Origin: Otatea glauca
Taxonomy: Eukaryota > Streptophyta > Magnoliopsida > Poales > Poaceae
Direction: 5' to 3'
DNA length: 64,000 bases
Assembly (NCBI GenBank): GCA_036346275.1
Contig: CM070730.1
Location: 10,664,309 to 10,728,308, forward strand
The translations under genes and the position numbers were made by a program. The notes below the pieces were generated by a model. The model searched no databases and had not been told where the DNA came from. It saw nothing but the letters and a program-made list of their open reading frames with translations. Numbering within the stretch: position 1 is the stretch's first letter; the number at the start of each line of letters is the position of its first letter. Of the stretch, positions 56,412-64,000 are shown in pieces.

Positions 56412-56598
56412 TGTAAATCTATCAGAGTTATGCGGAAGGCGATACCTCTCCAGGAGGTTGCCGATTGTTTATATATCAGACCAAACTTGGCACACAAGGT
56501 ACAGGTTACAGATATAGACACGATTACAATAGTCAGGAGAATCTAAACTATCTATACTTAGCCTGGTTATAGATAGACTATACAAATATATCTCAACA
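56412..56598 (-). repeat. 3' LTR of the copia element
   Basis: Identical to 61037-61223 except two adjacent bases near its left edge (AAATCTA against AAAGATA) and one more (CAGGTT against CAGCTT). It carries the TATATAT-rich U3/R promoter segment. Confidence 0.95.
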
Positions 56599-56611
56599 CT
56601 CCCCCTCAATC
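56599..56611 (-). promoter_or_regulatory. Polypurine tract of the copia element
   Basis: On the minus strand GATTGAGGGGGAG abuts the 3' LTR, the expected site for plus-strand priming. Confidence 0.85.
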
Positions 56612-56617
56612 ACAACT

Positions 56618-59600
56618 TTACCAAGTTGAGATTGGACGAAATAATTCAAGTTTTTTAATAGGCAACGGCTTCGTGAATCCATCAGCCAATTGATCCGCAG
56701 AAGATATGAACCGAATTTGAAGTTGTTTGGTTGCCACTCGTTCACGAACAAAATGAAAATCAACTTCAACATGCTTGGTACGACTATGAAATCGAGGATT
56801 AGCAGATAGATAAGTGGCCCCCAGATTATCACACCATAGACAAGGAACTTGATTTTGAGAAACACCAAGCTCACCAAGAACACTTTGAATCCAAATAATC
56901 TCCGCTGTAGCATTGGCCAGCGCCTTGTACTCAGCTTCAGTACTGGATCGAGATATCGTGGGCTGTTTGCGAGCACTCCACGAAACAAGATTCGGGCCAA
57001 GGAACACAACAAAACCTCCAGTAGAGCGACGATCATCAACACTGCCAGCCCAGTCTGCATCAGAGAAAGCACTCAAGAACAGAGAGGAACTTCTGCGAAG
57101 GTGAAGACCAGACCCCATCGTGCCACATAAGTACCGCAGAATCCGTTTCACCGCAGACCAGTGCTGAGAAGTAGGACTATGCAAAAATTGGCAAACTTTA
57201 TTCACTGAGAACGAAATATCCGAACGTGTCAATGTCAAGTATTGTAGGGCACCAACCACACTACGATAGGCCGTAGCATCCTCGCTACTCAAAGGAGTAC
57301 CCTCCAAGAGCGACAGCTTCTCATCAACAGAAAGAGGAGTTGGAGCAGGTTTACACTTAGGCATGCCAACTCGGTTCAAGATATCATTGGTGTATTTTTC
57401 TTGAGTGAGAAGAAGACCATCAGAACATTGCTTGACCTCAATACCCAAGAAATAGTGGAGGGGTCCAAGATCCTTCAACGCAAAAGCAGACTTAAGATCC
57501 GAAAGGAGAGCATCAACTGCATCTGAGGAGGAGCTAGCAACAATAATGTCATCCACATAGATGAGAAGAAATAGTTGCACGGTGCCCTTGTGAAAAATAA
57601 ATAGGGACGTGTCTGCCTGTGACGGTTTGAAACCCAGACACACCAATTTAGCACTAAGGCGTGAATACCCAGCGCGAGGAGCTTGCTTTAATCCATACAA
57701 GTCCTTGTCAAGTTTGCACACATATGACGGATGATCCAAGCTGGCATACCCAGGAGGCTGCTTCATATAGACATCCTCTTCCAGAACACCATGAAGGAAC
57801 GCGTTCTGTACATCTAGCTGGCGAAGGCACCAGTTCTTAGAGACAGCAATAGATAAGATCAAACGAATAGTAGCTGGTTTAACCACCGGGCTAAATGTAT
57901 ATGCATAATCTATCCCGTATCGTTGCTTGAATCCTTTTGCCACTAAACGAGCCTTGTATCGATCAACAGAGCCATCAGCCTTCTCCTTCACTTTATACAC
58001 CCATTTGCGATCAATGAGATTATGAGCCTGATCCGCAGAAACCAAGTGCCAAGTGGAATTGCGCATGAGAGCAGAATACTCGTCATCCATAGCTTGTTTC
58101 CAGCGTGCATCAGTCATAGCTTCTTTGACAGATTCCGGTTCACCAGTTGCACAAAAATTATCATAGCGAATCATGCCTGGGAATAGCTTCTTAGGTTGCA
58201 CAATGTTATTCTGAAGTCTAGTCCGAGGGCGCGGAGCAGCCGGATCAGGAACCGGAACCTCCAGTATCGCAGGCTCAACATGCAATGATGAATGATCAGG
58301 AGCCGAAGGGAGAGCAATAGAATCCACAGAAGGTCCAGCTGCCTGCGAGATGTTGGACACGTCATGACGTACGGACGACCGAGGCACAGAAGAGTCATTG
58401 ACATCCGTTGATCCCGATAGACTGACAGGATCGGCCTGCAATGCAATCGAGGTGGGTGCCAGAGCCAACGAAGATGCTGGAGCAGGACTGCCAGACACAT
58501 TGGCACTGAGAGTTGAGCCCAGTTCCACTGCTTCGTCCCGGTTTAAAGGCATATGTGCATCATCTTGCGGCAAAACACAAGTGTTTTCTGGAAGTAAGAC
58601 AACACGTCCTGTTTGATCCTGCACGCCTGAGGTGTCCTGCACATCAAAGGGCTCAGCCAACGAATTAGTAGACTTAGGCAATAAGTCAGGATCTACAGTA
58701 TTACCCCCAAACGGATTTGAGTCCAACAACGTGAGAGGAAGGAGGGCAATTTCAGAGCGAAGACGGGCACCAGCATTGGAGTGCAACATGGAAAAAGGAA
58801 AAACAGATTCATCAAAGATCACGTCTCGGGAAATATAGACACGACCAGTGGAAATATCAAGACATTTGTAACCCTTGTGATGAGAGCTATAGCCAAGAAA
58901 AGCGCATTGTTTGGAGCGAAAAGATAATTTATGAGAATTGTAAGGGCGTAGGTTAGGCCAGCACGCGCACCCAAAAATCCTGAGAAAAGAATAATCCGGT
59001 TTAGACCCAAACAACCGTTCAATGGGAGATGCATGAGCAAGAATAGGCGTCGGCAACCTGTTAATCAAGAATACTGCTGTTAAGAATGCCTCATCCCAAT
59101 ATTTTAATGGCATGGAGGCATGAGCAAGAAGAGCAAGACCGACTTCCACAATGTGTCGATGCTTGCGTTCAGCAGATCCGTTTTGTTGGTGCGTGTGAGG
59201 ACAGGAAACAAGGTGAGAAATACCAATGCGCTCAAATAAAGGACTCAATTTTTGATACTCGCCACCCCAATCTGTTTGCATGGACAAAATTTTGCAATTA
59301 AGTAATCGCTCAGCATGTGCTTAGAAATCACGGAATTTCTGAAACACCTCACTCTTGTGTTTGATGAGATAAATTCAAGTAAATTTACTATAATCATCAA
59401 TAAAGCTGACATAATAATTGTGTCTCCCTACAGAAGTAGGAGCAGGACCCCATACATCTAAAAATTCCAACTCTAATGGCGCCTTAGAGACGCTTACAGA
59501 CGTAGGGAAAGGAAGTTGTCGACTCTTGGCTTGCTGACATGCATCACAAACATGTGCAAGTGCTTTATTGGACTCAAAGGGCAAACTACTATCACGAAGG

Positions 59601-61000
59601 ACACGATGAACTGTAGCAAAGGACGGATGGCCAAGGCGACCATGCCATAGATCTGTTGATGTTTTGACGACACTGAGAACATGCTTGCTAGGGGTGCGCT
59701 CCAAGGAGGGGATAGGATAAAGCCCATTCCTACATCTGACGTGCAGAAGCATTCGCCTCGTTTGACGATCCTTAACAAGAAAAAAATCAGGGTGAAGTTC
59801 AAGAAAAACGTCATTACCAGAGGTGAGGCGATAAACAGAGGCTAGATTTCGAGTGGCTTGAGGAACATGCAAGACATCATTAAGAGAAATATTACGATAA
59901 GGGGTAATAACAGTAGATTGACCTATATGCTTTATCGTCATACCTGCTCCATTGGCCGTATGCACCTGATCATGACCATTGTAATCTTGCCTCATGGTCA
60001 GCTTGTCAAGATCTTCGGTGATATGGTCGGTGGCTGCACTGTCAGCATACCACGCCGTGTCCACGTTATACGAGGCCACAGCGGCTGAGGCTGTCTTCTC
60101 GGGGCCATTGAAGTTCTTGTCAAACCGCTTCCAACAACGAAGAGCAGTGTGACCGTACTTGCCACAAACTTGACATTGATGATCCTTGTAAGGATTGTTG
60201 GGGTTACCTCCTCGACCAGTACCACCACGTCCAAAACCGCCATGACCTCCTTGATTTCCACGGCCACCATCACCTCGGCCACGATTCTCCTGCTTAAAGC
60301 CACCACCACGTCCACGTGCAGCAGTGTTTGCCATCATCTGGAACGACTCCTTGGCATCCTTCTACGACGCCAGGCGTGCTTCCATAGAGAGAAGGCGCGC
60401 ATAGAGTTCGTCAAGACTGATTGGATCAGACATGCCTGTGACCTGTTCGACCAACGGGTTGTATTCAGCATCAAGTCCATTAAGGATATGGGACACGATG
60501 TCATCATCATCAAGCTGCTTCCCAGCAGCCGCCATCTCTTCTGCAAATTTGCGCATCTTGGAGAAGTACACCGTCATGGACATATCCCCTTTGCGCGTGT
60601 TTCCAATCTGAGTCCGTAGATGGAGGATACGGGACTGAGATTGAGAAGCAAACGATCTTGTGATAGCTGTCCACAGACCCGCTGCTGTGGAGCACGAAGG
60701 AATTCCAGCTAGCACCTCACGAGAGAGCGAGGTGACCAGATAAGTCAAGACATATTGGTCACGAACATGCCAGGCGACATAATCTGGGTTTGCAACCTCC
60801 ATCTTCGTGGACTCTTTTTCAACCGTCAAATTCTTCGGCGGCTCACGTTCAGAGCCATCAAGAAAGCCTTCGAACTGCGCTGCCCGGATCGCCGGCAGGA
60901 CCTGGGCGCGCCATAGGAGGTAATTCTCCCTTGTCAACTTCTCAGAAACCGGGATGGAGAGGGACGCCGGTATAACCGGGGCAGAAGAAGAACTTGCCAT
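56618..61000 (-). pseudogene. copia Gag-Pol polyprotein, one frame broken by three stops
   Basis: From ATG 61000 to TAA 56618 there is one reading frame of 1,461 codons, with no frameshift. Gag (UBN2-type) occupies about 1-212. Further along are the zinc knuckle CQVCGKYGHTALRC, a protease site in WYADSAATDHIT, the integrase zinc-binding WHGRLGHPS, and core residues in PLELEFLDVWGP and MQTDWGGEYQ. Reverse transcriptase has DVQNAFLHGVLEEDVYMKQP and LLIYVDDIIVAS; RNase H has SDADWAGSVDDRRSTGGF and KHVEVDFHFVRE. In-frame stops are TAG at codon 213 (60362-60364), TGA at 542 (59375-59377) and TAA at 560 (59321-59323). APRAGYSRL in RT has Gly where copia elements usually have Trp. In a working element this polyprotein makes the virus-like particle and reverse-transcribes and integrates the element; this copy could move only with help from another. 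Confidence 0.93.
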
Positions 61001-61020
61001 AGCTAGATGCGTTTTGGAAG

Positions 61021-61036
61021 AGAGGCTCTGATACCA
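61021..61036 (-). promoter_or_regulatory. Primer-binding site (initiator tRNA-Met)
   Basis: The minus strand reads TGGTATCAGAGCCTCT directly next to the 5' LTR. TGGTATCAGAGC is the classic plant iMet tRNA primer complement. Confidence 0.92.
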
Positions 61037-61223
61037 TGTAAAGATATCAGAGTTATGCGGAAGGCGATACCTCTCCAGGAGGTTGCCGATTGTTTATATA
61101 TCAGACCAAACTTGGCACACAAGGTACAGCTTACAGATATAGACACGATTACAATAGTCAGGAGAATCTAAACTATCTATACTTAGCCTGGTTATAGATA
61201 GACTATACAAATATATCTCAACA
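61037..61223 (-). repeat. 5' LTR of the copia element
   Basis: 187 bases, partner of 56412-56598, containing the promoter for the element. Confidence 0.95.
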
Positions 61224-61855
61224 AAGTGGATACAGTTCCTGTGCAGCTATAAGGCAACTCCAACATAAAGGTTATCATTTGTGAGCACCATTCATCGGAA
61301 AAAAAACGAACAGCAGTATCAGCTACGGTGTTTTCAAACAGCATTAGGACGTTTTGTCCCAACAGTCGATCTTTATTCAACGAGTGCATTGGATCTATTC
61401 CCGTAGCTAAGCAGCATCCAGTCATGCACTGCCCAGGACAGCGTGTCCAATGACTCCAATCCAACCCTGCCCAGGACAATCTCCCCCGATCTGGACCTCC
61501 TCAGCTCCTCTTCCTCCCTCCAAGAAACAAAAGAAAACGCCAAATAGCAGAGAGAGGAGCAGAGCACAGCGCCATTGCATCCCATCACCACCTCACAGGA
61601 GTAGGACAGCAGAATCCCAAGAAGACCCAGCTCACCATCTCTCTCCGCCAACCAGGCGCGAGACCTTGGTCCCCCAAGCCTCCACCTCACTCCCTCGCCT
61701 CACCTCAAGCTCAGCTCAGCTAGCTCACCACCCCTACATATACATCCTCACCCACTCCCACCCCTCCACTAACCATCCTCACATCTCCCACCTCACACAG
61801 CTCTGGAGTTTTGAGCTAGCAGAGAGCCAGGAAGATCGAGTTGCTGGTTGCTGCA

Positions 61856-62173
61856 ATGGCGAGGTGCTGTGGCTTCTTGTCATTGAGGAGGCTGGTGGTG
61901 CTGCTGGTTCTTGGCGGCGAGGTGCTCGCGGTGGCGATGGCCAGGCCGCTGCTGGGCATCGCCGAGCCGCCATCGCCCCCCGGCGTGGTGGCGGCCGGGC
62001 CCGCCGGCGTGGCGCAGCCTAGTGGGGCAGAAAGGAGGCCTGACCGGTCGATCGCCGGCGCGGATGTGATCCTTGTGGGGTTCGCCGCGGCCGTGATGGC
62101 CGTCATCTTCTGCTACATCAGGGTCACCAGGAAGAACAACCAAAGGGTGGTAGGGCTTGGGGAGAAGGCCTAA
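61856..62173 (+). CDS. Small membrane/secreted protein of unknown function
   Basis: Single-exon frame of 105 aa. The first ATG (61856) lies in GCAATGGC; an upstream in-frame TTG is not needed. Residues 1-10 and the RR at 11-12 precede a hydrophobic stretch (LVVLLVLGGEVLAVAMA, 13-29) that looks like a signal peptide or anchor. A Pro/Ala/Gly-rich linker (36-57) follows. The segment DRSIAGADVILVGF (63-76) leads into a second hydrophobic helix (about 70-88, ending FCYIRVTR), then a short basic tail (KNNQRV). I recall plant proteins with a similar DRSIAG...ADVILGGF...FCYIRVTR end and no known function; this is not verified. The 5' leader (61500-61855) is rich in CT/CCACC, typical of a grass UTR. 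The 3' UTR probably runs to about 62330. Confidence 0.72.
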   Translation: MARCCGFLSLRRLVVLLVLGGEVLAVAMARPLLGIAEPPSPPGVVAAGPAGVAQPSGAERRPDRSIAGADVILVGFAAAVMAVIFCYIRVTRKNNQRVVGLGEKA

Positions 62174-62740
62174 GAGGGTTCTAAACTTGTAATAGATAGT
62201 ATTACATTTTTTTCCTTTGGAGTTCAGAGAGGCTTGTAAAGAAGATGAAATGAGATGAGAGGATGGAAAATATAGCAGCGAAGATGTCATGTTCAGTTTC
62301 AGATTTTTCACTTCACTCTGTAGTTCTGTACTATACATGAGATATGTGTGATGATAGGATGAGATATGTAAGAAAAATTAAGAAACATCGATCGAGCTAG
62401 TCTTTTTCTTGCATCCGGACTCTCGCAATTTTCTTGGCATCATGTTACCAGCGGTCATTATGTCTGAACGAAATCTGCAATCTTTACTCTCAATCGATGT
62501 GCATGTTTGATTTCCGAATGTATGGCAAGTGTGACAGAGTTGTTCAGTTGGGTCATCAGTAGTTCATTACCTAGCAGGTACTCCTGACTCCTGAACTGCG
62601 CCAATGACCCCCTTAATTTGTACCTGTGAAAAACACATGTTTAGATCAATTGGTTTGCATGGATTTTTTTGTGTGTGTTGTATTTCTCGTCTATTCGTTG
62701 GCATTATTGAGATATTTTGTTGAACAGAAAATACTACAAT
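62174..62740. other. 3' UTR and spacer after the small-protein gene
   Basis: The first 160 bases probably form the 3' UTR. The rest is AT-rich with nothing I recognise. Confidence 0.45.
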
Positions 62741-62968
62741 ACTTCATCCGGTCACAAATAGATATTATGTTAGATATCGACACCGTATAAAAAACACAGC
62801 TTTGGTCACTAAATTCTATTATAATATATTTATAAAGCCCAATATAATTATAATATTATAAAAGTACTTTTCAAAATAAATCTACCCATATGATTTTTAT
62901 ATATCCAATTTAAATGTTTCAAAAAATATTAACAGTCAAAATTTTAACAATATTTATATTCAAAGGGA
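62741..62968. mobile_element. Stowaway-like MITE (family A), copy 3
   Basis: Starts ACTTCATCCGGTCACAAATA, contains ATTATAATATATTTATAAAG and ends TATTCAAAGGGAGT, as in copies 1 and 2. It is directly followed by a family C MITE. Confidence 0.72.
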
Positions 62969-62969
62969 G

Positions 62970-63157
62970 TGTCTAGCCTTCATCCGAATGTTTTGTTTCT
63001 TACAAACATCCAAATTTTAGATCTTTAAATCAAAGTATCAAACCATCTATCAAAACACAATCCCACCTCTCTTCACATCTTACGGATCTCACCATAGATC
63101 TAATACTTCAAAATTTAGATGTTTTTTGCTAAGAAAACACCCAGACGATGTTTATCA
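62970..63157. mobile_element. MITE family C, copy 2
   Basis: GAGTGTCTAGCCTTCATCCG to ACCCAGACGATGTTT matches the SKS intron copy (36314-36501) along its full length with roughly 10% differences. It abuts, and may have inserted into, the end of the family A MITE. Confidence 0.78.
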
Positions 63158-63640
63158 AAAACCGATATTGAAAACGATAACTACGGCGATTGGAGGGAAT
63201 ATTTTATGGGTTCAGTTTAATACCACCGCGCTTTAGCACCGTTCCGTGAGATGCCACTCCTGTCGCTTCTCCTGGCTTCGCCGTTAGCTCCCATATGAAA
63301 TGACGCAATTACCCCCCAGAAATTAGACGCGTCGAGCCCGACTCCCTTCCCTTCCCTTCCCTGTGAATCGCCCCCTGTTCGCACACCGCCTCCGTGGCTC
63401 CCTCCCTCGTCTTGCTCATCTTGTTCGCCCCACTCCAGGCAGCAGCGCAGCGCGCATCTACGGTTTACCGGTTGCGAATATCTGTCGAAGAGCCGCTTGC
63501 CGGAGTCCCCGCATGCATCCCCTTGAAGCAAGGGCGTCCTCCCCAACAATCAAAAGGAGAAAGCTCATAGACCACATTTGTGCAATTTTGCATCCATTTT
63601 TTGCGCAAGAATTTTCAGACCACAACTGAGCTTTCATTCC
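63158..63640. other. GC-richer block without a supported gene
   Basis: Contains a CCCTT microsatellite (63343-63361) and frames on both strands (63217-63549 minus, 63363-63629 plus) with no recognisable protein. It could be a leader or first exon of a gene beyond the window. Confidence 0.35.
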
Positions 63641-63659
63641 ACCGCATACCCTCCCAATA

Positions 63660-63890
63660 TTAGACATATTTTTTTTGAATGGTATATAAATATAAGACAT
63701 ATTTAATATCTCAATACAAAATTAGTGTGATGCTTCCTCTATATCCATAATAAACATCTAGCTTTACTCTATATACATGTATTAAATATAACGCTTATAG
63801 ATAATAATTAGGTATATTTTAGTCATGTTTAATATCTTCTGGTATATGTGCTAATAGGAAATATGCCTTATAAATTTAGAGGGATGATGT
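63660..63890. mobile_element. MITE family D, copy 3
   Basis: Shares ATATGCCTTATAAATTTAGA with the 29110-29415 copy, with CATGTATTAAATATAA and TATCTCAATACAAAATTAGTG also related. Termini are unclear. Confidence 0.5.
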
Positions 63891-64000
63891 ATATCATCCA
63901 AGCAAATAAGAGTAAAATTTATAAAACTCTAGGTTTTACGGTCGCTGTTGCACAATACTCCAGATATTGTGGTTTGTGTCACTTAATCCTAGGTATTATG

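Larger units (their letters stand above)
56412..61223 (-). mobile_element. Ty1/copia LTR retrotransposon, nearly intact
   Basis: Two 187-bp LTRs (56412-56598 and 61037-61223) differ at only three positions by eye. They start TGTAAA and end CTCAACA on the plus strand (reversed: TG...CA). The element is flanked by a perfect AAGTG duplication (56407-56411 and 61224-61228). A primer-binding site complementary to initiator tRNA-Met and a polypurine tract are in place. The single minus-strand frame gives Gag, protease, integrase, RT, RNase H in Ty1/copia order. The 4.8-kb size and short LTRs fit a compact copia lineage. The high LTR identity indicates recent insertion. Confidence 0.95.

Noticed and set aside
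58171..58838. Extra frames within the copia element on both strands
   Set aside because: Shadows of the Gag-Pol frame, which runs through the region with all pol motifs.

Overview
This window is nuclear DNA from a grass (Poaceae). The evidence is: GC-rich, intron-split plant genes (YABBY, SKU5-like, GIL1-like, OWL1-like), dense Stowaway-type and hAT/Mutator-type MITEs, a CACTA element with CACTGCCGGTT sub-terminal repeats, and Ty1/copia and long-LTR retrotransposon sequence. I cannot name the species from sequence alone.

Layout. 1-4718: decayed CACTA (En/Spm) transposon whose left terminus lies outside the window; it sits inside a Stowaway-like MITE (4719-4929). 5618-10982: TG...CA element with a perfect CAAAC target-site duplication, best read as a 5.4-kb solo LTR, inserted into an older, oppositely oriented LTR-like remnant (about 10983-13297). 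13298-16574: MITE-rich upstream region. 16575-19882 (+): complete seven-exon YABBY transcription factor gene of the FIL/YAB3 clade (293 aa). 25044-26468 (-): intronless DUF641 gene of the GIL1/IRKI type. 26470-35528: gene-poor, with MITEs and degenerate tandem repeats. 35529-39681 (-): complete nine-exon SKU5-similar multicopper-oxidase-like gene (596 aa) with a GC-AG first intron. 39682-44046: spacer with a long degenerate AT-rich repeat and a Ds-like hAT element. 44143-about 50075 (+): degenerate DnaJ/DUF3395 gene (OWL1/DNAJC11 type) with an in-frame stop, a damaged HPD motif, missing central exons and a MITE in its last exon. 50864-52303: Mutator-like element with long inverted repeats. 56412-61223 (-): young, nearly full-length Ty1/copia element with 187-bp LTRs and a perfect AAGTG duplication; its single reading frame is broken by three stops. 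61856-62173 (+): gene for a 105-aa membrane/secreted protein of unknown function.

The genes do not form a pathway or operon. Three look intact and unrelated (leaf/flower polarity regulator, light/gravity-response-type protein, wall-associated GPI-anchored protein), plus one small membrane protein. Most of the rest is transposon-derived, with several nested insertions whose order can be read. I found no clear new biological system. The most informative signals are the OWL1-like pseudogene, the very long solo LTR, the nested MITEs in introns and the stop pattern in the copia element. Exon borders were assigned by eye from frame, GT/GC-AG sites and family similarity; no alignment or database search was run.
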